Shown: one piece after another, positions 40,447-49,289 of the stretch | How positions within the stretch are numbered: position 1 is the stretch's first letter | How the letters are laid out: each line of letters begins with the position of its first letter | Notes under the pieces: model-generated | Told to the model about the DNA's origin: nothing | The model's database searches: none | Seen by the model: only the letters and a program-made list of their open reading frames with translations | Assembly (NCBI RefSeq): GCF_007655005.1 | Contig: NZ_SZVW01000018.1 | Location: 62,001 to 126,000, forward strand | From: Streptomyces tibetensis | GTDB taxonomy: Bacteria; Actinomycetota; Actinomycetes; Streptomycetales; Streptomycetaceae | Length of the DNA stretch: 64,000 bases | Reading direction: 5' to 3' | Translations under genes and position numbers: made by a program

Positions 40447-42924
40447 TCAAGCACCCGGGCCGTCAGCCCCCGCCCCGGTGGCCCACTCGCCCGGCAGGTC
40501 CTGCTCGGCCCAGATGATCTTTCCGGCCGGGGTGTAGCGCGTACCCCAACGGCGGGTCAGCTGGGCGACCAGGAACAACCCCCGGCCGCCCTCGTCGGTG
40601 GTCCGCGCATGGCCCATCCGGGGGGAGGTGTTGCTGGCGTCGGACACCTCGCAGATCAACTTGTCATGCCGGATCATGCGCAGCCTGACGGGCCCGGTGC
40701 CATGCCGAATGGCATTGGTGACCAACTCGCTGACCACCAGTTCCGTCGTCATCACCAGGTCGTCCAGCTGCCATCCGAGCAACTCGCGGACAGCCAGCTC
40801 CCTGGCGCTCGCGACGATCGCCGGATCCGTCGGCAGGTCCCACGAGGCGACCCGGTCGGCGCCCAGCGCATGCGGCCGGGCCAGGAGCAGAGCGACATCG
40901 TCGGTCTGCGGGCCGGTCAGCAGATGGTTCACGACCGCCGAGCACAACGCCTCCGGCGGCAGGCCGGACTGCGCGAGCACATGGCTGAGGCGGGACAGCC
41001 CGACGTCGATGTCCTGGTCATTGGTCTCGATGAGGCCATCGGTGTAGAGGGCGATCAGGCTTCCCTCGGGGAGGGATATCTCGGCGGACTCGAAGGGCAA
41101 CGAGCCGAGACCCAGCGGAGGACCCGCCGGAAGGTCCGGGAAGACGACCTTGCCGCCGGGGGTGACCACTGCGGGCGGCGGATGTCCGGCCCGGGCCATG
41201 GTGCACAGCTGGGTGACCGGGTCGTAGACGGCATAGAGGCAGGTGGCGCCCAGCACCGCGGTGGCGATCGGCTCGTCGTCGCCACCCTTCTCCTCCGTCA
41301 GGCGGATCACCAGGTCGTCCAGGTGGGCCAGCAGTTCATCAGGCGGCAGGTCCATGTCAGCGAGCGTCTGTACGGCGGTACGCAGTCTGCCCATGGTCGC
41401 CGCGGCGTTGAGGCCGTGCCCGACGACGTCACCGACGACGAGGGCGACCCGGGCGCCGGACAGCTGGATCACATCGAACCAGTCGCCGCTCACCCCTTCC
41501 CGGGCATCGGCCGGCAGATAGCGCGAGGCCACCTCCATGGCGGTCCCACCGTTCAGCCCCCGCGGGAGCAGACTGCGCTGCAGGGCCAGCGCCGCAGCGT
41601 GCTCACGGGTGTAACGGCGGGCGTTCTCCACCCACACCGCGGCCCGGCTGACCAGCTCTTCGGCGAGCAGCAGGTCGTCCTCCTCGAACGGCTGCGGATG
41701 CTCCGTCCGGATGAAGGTGGCCACTCCCAGCACGGCGCCGCGCGCGGACAGCGGCACCCACATCACCGAGTGCATCCCGAACTCCGCGATGCTCCTGGCC
41801 CGCGCCGGGTCCTGCGCGACCCACGGGGCGGTGGCCGGGTCCAGGAACGGTTCCAGCACCGGGCTGCCGTTGACCATGCTCTCGAAGTACGGCGAGGACC
41901 TGGGCGCGTCGATCGAGTCGCCGGTGGCGACCACCGACTCCGGGCAACCCTCGTGGATCGACTGCTGCCCGGCACGCCGCACCAGGTACGTGCTGTCAGC
42001 CGGCCCCGAACCGGGTTCTTCGCCGTGCAGCACCGCTTCCAGCAGATCGACGGTCACGAAGTCGGCGAGCCTCGGCACCGAGAAGTCGGCCAGCTCCTGG
42101 GCGGTCTGCATCACATTCAGCGTGCCCCCGATACAGGCGCTGGCCTCGCTGAGCAGGGCCAGGCGCTCCCGGGCCCGCCATCTGTCGGTGACGTCCATGC
42201 CCATATAGCACACGCCCAGCGGGCTGCCGTCCGGGGCGTCGAGCCGGAAGAACGAGGTGGAGTAGGCGTGTTCCTGGTGCGGATCCGCCCAGGTCCAGCC
42301 CCGGTACTCGTAGTCGACGACCGGCTCGCCGGTCTCCAGCACCCGCCGCATCTGCGCTTCGAGCGCCTCGGTGTTCAGGCCCGGCAACGAGTCCGACATC
42401 CGGCGCCCGAGCCGCTCATCGCGCGGCACGCCGCCGTAGCGCTCCAGGGTGTCGTTCAACCACACGTACCGCAGGTCCGGGCTCAGCACGGCCATGCCGA
42501 GGGGTGAGCGGGTGAGGAAACCCTCCAGCACCTCCCCGCTGACCGCCCAGGTCGGGGCCTTCGACACATCGATCGCCGATACGAGCCAGGCCTTGCGGTC
42601 TTCGGTGTCGGACATCGCGGTCACCCGCAGCCCGACCTCGAGACGGCGGCCGTCACGGTGCCGGGCGCCCACCAGGCCGCCCCAGCTCTCCCGGGTCCCG
42701 CACTCCTCGGCGACCTCGGCCGCCCGTGAGGCGTCTTCGGACTGCGCCAGCAGCGTTGCGGCGGAGCGGTCGAGGATCTCCGCCGCGCCGTATCCCAGGA
42801 GCCGCTCAGCGGCCCCTGTCCAGCCGATGACCGTGCCCTCCGTGTCGATCACCGCAGCAGCCACGTTCGCCATCTCGAACGGTCCATGCGTTCCGTCCGG
42901 TGTTGCCTCCGTGTGGAACACCAT
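40447..42924 (-). CDS. PAS-PAS-GAF-SpoIIE phosphatase-HATPase signalling protein
   Basis: An 825-residue soluble protein. Two PAS domains (~15-130 and ~140-265, e.g. VIDTEGTVIGWTGAAERLLGYGAAEI and RYVWLNDTLERYGGVPRDERLG), a GAF (~280-430), a PP2C-type SpoIIE phosphatase (GDWFDVIQLSGARVALVVGDVVGHGLNAAATMGRLR and ALYTDGLIETNDQDIDVGLSRL), and a C-terminal RsbW-like ATPase (MTTELVVSELVTNAIRHG; RTTDEGGRGLFLVAQLTRRWG). This is the typical Streptomyces architecture that links signal sensing to anti-sigma/anti-anti-sigma partner switching; kinase and phosphatase sit in the same chain. Signal and partner unknown. Confidence 0.93.
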   Translation of the reverse strand: MVFHTEATPDGTHGPFEMANVAAAVIDTEGTVIGWTGAAERLLGYGAAEILDRSAATLLAQSEDASRAAEVAEECGTRESWGGLVGARHRDGRRLEVGLRVTAMSDTEDRKAWLVSAIDVSKAPTWAVSGEVLEGFLTRSPLGMAVLSPDLRYVWLNDTLERYGGVPRDERLGRRMSDSLPGLNTEALEAQMRRVLETGEPVVDYEYRGWTWADPHQEHAYSTSFFRLDAPDGSPLGVCYMGMDVTDRWRARERLALLSEASACIGGTLNVMQTAQELADFSVPRLADFVTVDLLEAVLHGEEPGSGPADSTYLVRRAGQQSIHEGCPESVVATGDSIDAPRSSPYFESMVNGSPVLEPFLDPATAPWVAQDPARARSIAEFGMHSVMWVPLSARGAVLGVATFIRTEHPQPFEEDDLLLAEELVSRAAVWVENARRYTREHAAALALQRSLLPRGLNGGTAMEVASRYLPADAREGVSGDWFDVIQLSGARVALVVGDVVGHGLNAAATMGRLRTAVQTLADMDLPPDELLAHLDDLVIRLTEEKGGDDEPIATAVLGATCLYAVYDPVTQLCTMARAGHPPPAVVTPGGKVVFPDLPAGPPLGLGSLPFESAEISLPEGSLIALYTDGLIETNDQDIDVGLSRLSHVLAQSGLPPEALCSAVVNHLLTGPQTDDVALLLARPHALGADRVASWDLPTDPAIVASARELAVRELLGWQLDDLVMTTELVVSELVTNAIRHGTGPVRLRMIRHDKLICEVSDASNTSPRMGHARTTDEGGRGLFLVAQLTRRWGTRYTPAGKIIWAEQDLPGEWATGAGADGPGA

Positions 42925-43014
42925 GGCAGCCGTCCCATCTGGCGGATGGCATATGCGTCATTCTAGGGCGTATCGCATGGCACTGCGCCCCTCGGGCCGC
43001 TTCTGGGCCGTGCG

Positions 43015-44049
43015 CTACTCCTGGCCCTCGCCGGTGGTGAGCCGGGCGATCATCAGCGCCACCAGGATGATCGCGCCGTAGATGGCCTGGATCCAGAAGG
43101 ACGACACCTGCGCCAGGGTGAGCAGGTTCTCCAGCATTCCCAGCAGCAGGACCCCGAGCAACGCCCCGGCCAGGGATCCCTTGCCGCCGTTCAAGCTGAT
43201 GCCGCCGATGACAGCGGCCGCGAACACGGTGAAGATCAGGTCCTGTCCCTGATTGGCGTTGATCGCCCCGACCCGCCCGGCGATCACCAGGCCCGCCAGC
43301 GCGGCCAGCGTCCCGCCGATGACCAGAACCCCCCAGGCCACCCGGTCGGCCCGGATGCCCGCCGCCCGCGCAGCCGGGGCGTTGCCGCCCACCGCGTACA
43401 CCGCGCGTCCCAGCCGGTGGTAGTGCAGCGCCCACCCGGCGACAGCGAAACAGGCGCCGGTCACCCATACGGAGACGGGGACCCCGAGCCAGTTCTCGGA
43501 CCCCAGGGCGAAGAACGCGGCCGGGGCTTCGAACAAGGTCTTGCCGGACACCATGCCGACCAGGACTCCGCGCAGCACGATGTTCATCGCCAGGGTCACG
43601 ATGAAGCCGTTGAGCTGGAGCTTGACGATCAGCAGACCGTTCACGACCCCGATCAGCGCCCCGGCGAGCGGAATGATCAGCAGCCCGAACCAGGAGGGCA
43701 ACTCGCTGCCGAAACCCGCCGAGGCGGCCGGGATCACGGCCATGAAGCCAAGGGCCGGGGCGAGCCCCGCGATCGACTCCAGCGAGAGGTCGATCTTGCC
43801 GCTGATCAGGATCACCGCCTCGGCGAGCACCAGCAGTCCGAGCGCCGAGGATGCGCTGAGCACATTCAGCAGGTTGTCCCGCTCGAGGAAGCTCTCGTTG
43901 CTGACGGCACCGATGACCAGCAGCAGAAGCACCGCGGGCAGCAGCGCCAGGTCGCGGATCCGGCCCAGGGCGATCGCGCGGACGGGGCGGCGGACCGCCA
44001 GGTCCGGCCCACCACCGGGCGTCGGGCCGTTCGGCGCGGTGTCATTCAT
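43015..44049 (-). CDS. sugar ABC transporter permease (RbsC type)
   Basis: A 344-residue BPD_transp_2 permease with ~9 hydrophobic helices, including LLPAVLLLLVIGAVSN, FIVTLAMNIVLRGVLVGMVSGKTLF, and the EAA-like segment GNAPAARAAGIRADRVAWGVLVIGG. It begins 8 nt inside the ATPase gene (ATGAATGA overlap) and is the last gene of the leftward sugar operon. Preceding genes point to an L-fucose-like or related deoxy-sugar/sugar-acid substrate. Confidence 0.93.
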   Translation of the reverse strand: MNDTAPNGPTPGGGPDLAVRRPVRAIALGRIRDLALLPAVLLLLVIGAVSNESFLERDNLLNVLSASSALGLLVLAEAVILISGKIDLSLESIAGLAPALGFMAVIPAASAGFGSELPSWFGLLIIPLAGALIGVVNGLLIVKLQLNGFIVTLAMNIVLRGVLVGMVSGKTLFEAPAAFFALGSENWLGVPVSVWVTGACFAVAGWALHYHRLGRAVYAVGGNAPAARAAGIRADRVAWGVLVIGGTLAALAGLVIAGRVGAINANQGQDLIFTVFAAAVIGGISLNGGKGSLAGALLGVLLLGMLENLLTLAQVSSFWIQAIYGAIILVALMIARLTTGEGQE

Positions 44050-45595
44050 GGCCGGTGCCGACCCCTTCGATCGAGGCCACCAGTTCTTCGTCGGTCCAGC
44101 CGACGCTGTACTCGGCGGCGAGAGAGCCGTTGAACATCACCAGGACGCGGTCGCAGGTCCGCAGGTCCGCCAGCTCGTCCGAGACGACGATCGCCGCACG
44201 TCCCGCGGCCCTCGCCCGGTCGACGACCGCCAACAGCGCCCGCTTGGACTTCACGTCGACACCCGCCGTCGGGTTGATGAGCACCAGCACCCCCGGGTCG
44301 TTGGCCAGCGCCCGGCCCATGACGACCTTCTGCTGGTTGCCGCCCGACAAGTCCTTGACCGGCTGAGCCGGGCCGTCCGTCGTGATGTCGAGACCGGTGA
44401 TCGTCCGCCGGGCGAAGGCGTCCCTGGCCCGGCGCGAGATCACACCCAGTCGCCCCAGCCGGTCCATGATGGTCATGGAGGCGTTCTCGGCCACCGACAG
44501 TTCCGGTACCAGCCCTTCATGGTGCCGGTCGCGCGGCACACAGCCCACGCCCGCAGCGAGCGCCGAGGCCACGCTGCCCGGCCGCGTCGGACGGCCGAGA
44601 ACCTCGATCCGCCCGCTGTCGGGCCGGTACAGCCCGGCCACCGCCTCGGCGACCTGACGGCTCCCCGAACCCGCGAGCCCGGTCAGCCCCACCGTCTCCC
44701 CGGACCGGACGGTGAAGCCGACTTCTGTGAAATGCGGGCCGCTCAGCCGGTCCACCCGTACGGCCACGGGCGCGTCGTCCGCCGGCCGCGACCGGATCAC
44801 GCCGAAGCCGGGGACCGCACCCGCGCCCCGCTCTCCGGTCATCGCCTGGACGAGTTCGCTCCTGCCCAGCTCGCCCACGGGCGCCGTGGTGATCCAGTGG
44901 GCGTCCCGCAAGACGGTGACGACCTGGCAGACGGCGTAGACCTCCTCCAGATGGTGGGAGATGTAGAGAAAGGTGATCCCGGCCCGCTGCAACCGCCGAA
45001 CATGGGTGAACAGCCGGTCGATCGCCCGGCTGTCCAGCTGGGCGGTCGGCTCGTCCAGAATGATGAACCGGGTTCCGCGCGAGATCGACCGTGCGATCTC
45101 CACCATCTTGGCGTCCTCGACGGTGAGCCCTCCGGCCGGCACGGTCTCGTCGACCTCCACACCCCATTCGTCCAGCAGCTCGCGGGCCGCCGCGCGCATC
45201 CGCCGCCAGCTGATCACCCGGCCGCGAACCGTGGGTTGCCGGTTGACGTACAGGTTCTCGGCGACCGTGAGCTCAGGGATGATCGTCGACTGCTGGTAGA
45301 CGCAGGCCACCCGCCGCTGCCACGCCTCACGGTCCGCCAGGCCGGGTGCGGGTTCGCCGTCGAACAGGACAACGCCGCGGTCCGGCCGCTGCAGTCCGGT
45401 CAGGATGGCCACCAGGGTCGATTTGCCGGCCCCGTTACGGCCGACGAGGGCATGCGACTCACCGGCCCGGACGGCGATCCGCACGTCGTCCAGGGCCACG
45501 GTGGGCCCGTAGCGCTTCCGGATCCCGTGGGCCTCGGCCACGATGCGGCGGCCGGCGCCATCGGCGCGGGGGTGGGTCGGTGGCGTCTGGTTCAT
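44042..45595 (-). CDS. sugar ABC transporter double ATPase (RbsA/MglA type)
   Basis: A 517-residue protein of two fused ATPase domains. The first has Walker A GRNGAGKST, Walker B FIILDEPTA, and a degenerate signature LTVEDAKMVEIARSI; the second has a degenerate Walker A (GLAGSGSRQVAEAV) but an intact LSGGNQQKVVMGRAL. Such asymmetry is normal for this family. ATG 45595 chosen, as the longer frame adds a non-conserved leader. It drives the adjacent permease. Confidence 0.93.
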   Translation of the reverse strand: MNQTPPTHPRADGAGRRIVAEAHGIRKRYGPTVALDDVRIAVRAGESHALVGRNGAGKSTLVAILTGLQRPDRGVVLFDGEPAPGLADREAWQRRVACVYQQSTIIPELTVAENLYVNRQPTVRGRVISWRRMRAAARELLDEWGVEVDETVPAGGLTVEDAKMVEIARSISRGTRFIILDEPTAQLDSRAIDRLFTHVRRLQRAGITFLYISHHLEEVYAVCQVVTVLRDAHWITTAPVGELGRSELVQAMTGERGAGAVPGFGVIRSRPADDAPVAVRVDRLSGPHFTEVGFTVRSGETVGLTGLAGSGSRQVAEAVAGLYRPDSGRIEVLGRPTRPGSVASALAAGVGCVPRDRHHEGLVPELSVAENASMTIMDRLGRLGVISRRARDAFARRTITGLDITTDGPAQPVKDLSGGNQQKVVMGRALANDPGVLVLINPTAGVDVKSKRALLAVVDRARAAGRAAIVVSDELADLRTCDRVLVMFNGSLAAEYSVGWTDEELVASIEGVGTGHE

Positions 45596-45641
45596 CGCGC
45601 TCTCGCTTCCTGGGGGCCCGGGGAGACGGTCTTCCGGGTGA

Positions 45642-46685
45642 TCAGGAGCTCTTGCCGATCTGGTTGCCCCACAGCGACGCGTCGTCGACATTGCCCTCGG
45701 TCACCAGCGGTGCCGGGAGCTGGTCCTCCAGGATTCCGCTGGGCAGCCGGACGATGGTGCTGTCGTGGTCGGTCGGGCCGGGGTGGAAGGTCTGGCCCTC
45801 CATCGCCCGCTTTATGTAGAAGATGCCGTACTTGGCGTACTGGTCGGCCGGCTGGGAGACGGTCGCGTCGATCAGGCCTTTGCGGATCGCATCCAGTTCC
45901 TGCGGGATGCCGTCGTTGGAGACGATCACGATGTGCCGGGGACTACCCGCCGCCACCAACGCGTTGTGCCGCCGCAGCGTGCTCAACGTGGGGGCCAGAT
46001 ACACGCCGCCGGACTGCATGTAGATGCCCTTGATGTCGGGGTTGGCGGTGTACAGCGCCTCCAGACCGGCCGCCGCCCTTTCCGCCTTCCAGACGGCGGG
46101 AATGTCCAGCACCTTGATGCCGGGGTAGTTCTTCTTGATGCACGCACTGAACGCCTCCGACCGGTCCCGCCCGTTGACCGACGCCAAATCGCCCTGAATC
46201 TGTACGACCTTGCCCGTCTTCACCGCGTCGCCGATCTGCCGACAGGCCTTCTCCCCAAAGGCACGGTTGTCGGCCCTGACCACCATCGCGACCTTGCCCT
46301 TGTCCGGCGCCACATCGACGGCGACCACCGGCACGCCCTTGCGCTGCGCGGCATTCAGCCCGGCGACGATCGCCGCGGAGTCCAACGGCGAGACGACCAG
46401 GCCCTTCACGTTCTGGGCGAGCAGATTCTGGATGTCGGTGATCTGTTTGCTCGGATCGGAGTCGGAGTTCACCATCTGAAGCACGCGGACGTCCTGGGCG
46501 GCGGCCTGCTTGGGGACGTAGGAGTCGTAGGACTCCCAGAACGGTGAGGTGAGCAGCGGCAGCACCACCCCGACCTTGCCCGAAGCGGTCTCGGTGGTGC
46601 TGCTCGTGCCCCCACCGCAGGCGGTGACGGCCGGCCCGCAGCCGAGTGCGAGGGCTGTTCCGACAGCAGCGATGCGTCGCTTCAT
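45642..46685 (-). CDS. sugar-binding lipoprotein of ABC transporter (RbsB type)
   Basis: A 347-residue precursor with signal peptide and lipobox VTAC (~residues 20-23). The mature part is a periplasmic-binding-protein type 1 fold: VGVVLPLLTSPFWESYDSYV, DIQNLLAQNVKGLVVSPLDSAAIVAGLNAAQRKGVPVVAVDV, VQIQGDLASVNGRDRSEAF, and VIVSNDGIPQELDAIRKGLIDATVSQP. It lies 39 nt after the SDR gene and 46 nt before the ATPase gene. Confidence 0.93.
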   Translation of the reverse strand: MKRRIAAVGTALALGCGPAVTACGGGTSSTTETASGKVGVVLPLLTSPFWESYDSYVPKQAAAQDVRVLQMVNSDSDPSKQITDIQNLLAQNVKGLVVSPLDSAAIVAGLNAAQRKGVPVVAVDVAPDKGKVAMVVRADNRAFGEKACRQIGDAVKTGKVVQIQGDLASVNGRDRSEAFSACIKKNYPGIKVLDIPAVWKAERAAAGLEALYTANPDIKGIYMQSGGVYLAPTLSTLRRHNALVAAGSPRHIVIVSNDGIPQELDAIRKGLIDATVSQPADQYAKYGIFYIKRAMEGQTFHPGPTDHDSTIVRLPSGILEDQLPAPLVTEGNVDDASLWGNQIGKSS

Positions 46686-46724
46686 GGTGCTCGGCTCCGA
46701 GTGAGTGGTCAGTGGTCGGTCATG

Positions 46725-47492
46725 TCAGTGGAAGGAATCCGGAGGCGTGCGGATGCCCTGTATCCCTCCGTCCACGGCGAGTGCCGTCCCGGTGGTGGCA
46801 CCGGCCAGCGGCCCGGCGAGATACGCGATGGCGTCCGCGACCTGCTGGGCGGTGACCAGACGGCCGGTGGGCTGACGGGCGACGAGAGCGGCGCGTTCGG
46901 CCTCCGGGTCGTCGGAGTGTTCGAGCAGCCGACGCACCCAGGGGGTGTCGACGGTGCCTGGGTTGACGCAGTTGACCCGGATGCCCTCGCCGCTGTGGTC
47001 GGCGGCCATCGCCAGGGTCAGCGCGAGCACCGCGCCCTTGCTGGCCGCGTACAGCGCCCGCTGCGGCAGCCCGGCCAGCGCCGCGACCGAGCAGGTGTTG
47101 ACGATGGACGCGCTGGGAGACCGGCGCAGATAAGGCAGTGCCGCCCGGCTGGTGCGGACGATGCCGAGCACATTGATGTCCAGCACGTGGTGCCATTCCT
47201 CGTCCGCGTTGTCCTCGACGGTGCCCGTCGCGCCGATGCCGGCGTTGTTGACCAGCACATCCAGGCCCCCGAACAAGTCCGCCACCCGGCTCACGGCGTC
47301 GGCCACCGAGACGGCGTCCCCGACATCGGCCTGTACCGGGTGCAGCCATGCGGGCACGGGCCCAGGACTACGGTCGAGCACCGCCACCCGGCACCCCCTC
47401 GCGGCCAGGGTCTCGGCGGTGGCCAGGCCGATCCCGGACGCCCCGCCGGTGATGACCGCGACCAGCCCCTGGAATTCCTCCCCGGGGTTCAC
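46725..47492 (-). CDS. SDR-family dehydrogenase in the fuconate operon
   Basis: A 255-residue short-chain dehydrogenase: cofactor motif TGGASGIGLATAETLAARG, NNAG (VLVNNAGIGATG), catalytic Ser in NTCSVAALAG, YAASKGA catalytic Tyr-Lys, and VNPGTVDTPWV. GTG 47492 overlaps the fuconate dehydratase stop (GTGA). By position it may be an L-fucose dehydrogenase or a 2-keto-3-deoxy-L-fuconate dehydrogenase. The sequence alone does not choose between these. Confidence 0.9.
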   Translation of the reverse strand: MNPGEEFQGLVAVITGGASGIGLATAETLAARGCRVAVLDRSPGPVPAWLHPVQADVGDAVSVADAVSRVADLFGGLDVLVNNAGIGATGTVEDNADEEWHHVLDINVLGIVRTSRAALPYLRRSPSASIVNTCSVAALAGLPQRALYAASKGAVLALTLAMAADHSGEGIRVNCVNPGTVDTPWVRRLLEHSDDPEAERAALVARQPTGRLVTAQQVADAIAYLAGPLAGATTGTALAVDGGIQGIRTPPDSFH

Positions 47493-48838
47493 GCCGGGGA
47501 GCCCTCGGCCGGAGGCACGTCGTACGGGGCCTGCCAGGCGGCGCCGCCGGGGAACGCGTACGCGGCGAGCGACTCGGGCCGCATCGCCGAGCTGAAGCCG
47601 GGGGCGGTCGGGGCCGCGTACCGCCCCCGGACGATCACGACCGGGTCGAGGAAGTGCTCGTGCAGATGATCCACATACTCGATGACCCGGTCCTGGAGGG
47701 TGCCGGAGACCGCCAGACAGTCGAACATCGCCAGGTGCTGCACGAGCTCGCACAGGCCCACCCCGCCCGCGTGCGGGCACACCGGGATCCCGAACTTGGC
47801 CGCGAGCAGGAGGATCGCCAGGTTCTCGTTGACTCCCCCGACCCGGCAGGCGTCCACCTGCAGAAAGTCGAGCGCCTCCGCTTGGAGCAGCTGCTTGAAC
47901 ATCACCCGGTTGTGCACATGTTCGCCGGTCGCCACCCGCACCGGCGCCACCTCCCGGCGAATCGCCGCGAGACCGAGAACGTCGTCCGGGCTGGTCGGCT
48001 CCTCGATCCAGTACGGGTCGAACTCCGCCAGCCGCCGGATCCACCCGACCGCCTCGTCGACCCCCCAGCGCTGATTGGCGTCCAGCGCCATCCGCACCCC
48101 GGGGCCGATCGTCCCCCGCGCGGTGCGGCATCGCCGCTCATCGTCTTCCGGATCGGCGCCGACCTTGAGTTTGATCTGCCCGAACCCGCTGTCCACGGCC
48201 TCCCGGGCCAACCCGGCGACCTTGCCGTCCGGGTAACCGAGCCAGCCAGGAGACGTCGCATACGCCGGATACCCCTCAGCGAGCAGCCGCGCCTCCCGCT
48301 CCTCCCTCCCGCCCCGCGCCCGCCGCAGAATCTCCAGCGCCTCATCGGGGGTCAGCGCGTCTTCGAGATAGCGGAAGTCGATCAACCCGACCACCTGCTC
48401 GGGCGACAGGTCGGCCAGCAGCTTCCACAGCGGCTTCCCCTCCCGCTTCGCGTACAGATCCCACACGGCGTTCACCACGGCCCCGATGGCCATGTGCACC
48501 ACGCCCTTCTCCGGCCCCAGCCAGCGCAGCTGGCTGTCGCCGACGAGCGAGCGACTGAAACCCCCGAGGTCGGACAGGACCTCTCCCAGTCGCAGCCCCA
48601 CCACATGCGGGCGCAACGCGGCGATCGCCGCCACCTCGACCTCATTGCCCCGGCCGATGGTGAAGCAGAACCCGTGCCCCTCCAGCCCGTCCCCGGCATC
48701 GGTGCGGATGATCACATAGGACGCCGAACAATCCGGATCGGGGTTCATGGCGTCCGACCCTTCGAGCCGACGCGACGTGGGAAACCGGATGTCGTAGGCG
48801 TCCAGCGCCGTGATCCGCCCCCGCGTCCGGGGCCTCAT
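47489..48838 (-). CDS. L-fuconate dehydratase-like enolase superfamily protein
   Basis: A 449-residue enolase-superfamily enzyme with the sequence character of L-fuconate dehydratase: N-terminal GSDAMNPDPDCSASYVIIRTDAGDGLEGHGFCFTIGRGNE, catalytic lysine pair QIKLKVGAD, metal-ligand Asp in RMALDANQRWG, Glu in WIEEPTSPDD and ATGEHVHNR, and the His base in VCPHAGGVGLCELVQH. It makes 2-keto-3-deoxy-L-fuconate. ATG 48838 matches the usual N-terminus (MRPRTRGRITALDAYDIRFPTS) but has a weak ribosome site. First gene of the operon. Lactonase and aldolase genes are not seen here. Confidence 0.9.
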   Translation of the reverse strand: MRPRTRGRITALDAYDIRFPTSRRLEGSDAMNPDPDCSASYVIIRTDAGDGLEGHGFCFTIGRGNEVEVAAIAALRPHVVGLRLGEVLSDLGGFSRSLVGDSQLRWLGPEKGVVHMAIGAVVNAVWDLYAKREGKPLWKLLADLSPEQVVGLIDFRYLEDALTPDEALEILRRARGGREEREARLLAEGYPAYATSPGWLGYPDGKVAGLAREAVDSGFGQIKLKVGADPEDDERRCRTARGTIGPGVRMALDANQRWGVDEAVGWIRRLAEFDPYWIEEPTSPDDVLGLAAIRREVAPVRVATGEHVHNRVMFKQLLQAEALDFLQVDACRVGGVNENLAILLLAAKFGIPVCPHAGGVGLCELVQHLAMFDCLAVSGTLQDRVIEYVDHLHEHFLDPVVIVRGRYAAPTAPGFSSAMRPESLAAYAFPGGAAWQAPYDVPPAEGSPA

Positions 48839-49105
48839 GGCAGGCGGCTCATCGACGTCATCGGGAGGACTCCAGAGAATCAGGCCTGACGGCAAGCTTG
48901 GACACCCAAATGACTGTATATCGCACAAAAGCCCCGTCCGCGCTACCGCACGCCCGTGTCTCCGGGGGCTCGGTACTGCAACGGTGCATGTCGTGACTGC
49001 CGGCCGGTTTGGTCACGGGTGTGGTGACGCCATCGCGCAAGCTGACCGACCCTCAGGAAGGCAACGCAAAAGGCCAGGTCAGAAGGAATCTGACCTGGCC
49101 TCAGG
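48839..49105 (-). promoter_or_regulatory. upstream region of the fuconate operon
   Basis: 267 nt between the tRNA-Thr and the dehydratase. The AT-rich stretch GATATACAGTCATTT (minus strand, 48923-48909) contains the -10-like TATACA; I see no clear -35. A regulator gene is not adjacent. Confidence 0.4.
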
Positions 49106-49182
49106 TGGAGCCGCCTTCGGGATTCGAACCCGAGACCTACGCATTACGAGTGCGTTGCTCTGGCCATCTGAGCTAAGGCGGC
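49106..49182 (-). tRNA. tRNA-Thr (anticodon CGT)
   Basis: Cloverleaf on the minus strand: acceptor GCCGCCT (49182-49176) with AGGCGGC (49116-49110), D arm GCTCAGATGGCCAGAGC, anticodon stem ACGCA/TGCGT with loop CTCGTAA giving anticodon CGT, T arm TCGGGTTCGAATCCCGA, discriminator T and an encoded CCA. CGT reads ACG, threonine. Confidence 0.97.
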
Positions 49183-49289
49183 GCGCTGTCCGCACTATGG
49201 TGCGATCAGCAACGACGGTAAGTCTACACAGTTTCGAAGAGTGCTCCGCACCAGCCCCGGAGGCGGGCCTTCCGGGGCCGGCGGCAGCG

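Noticed and set aside
49106..49182. Active integrative element at tRNA-Thr
   Set aside because: No integrase, excisionase or second copy of the tRNA 3' end seen within the window.
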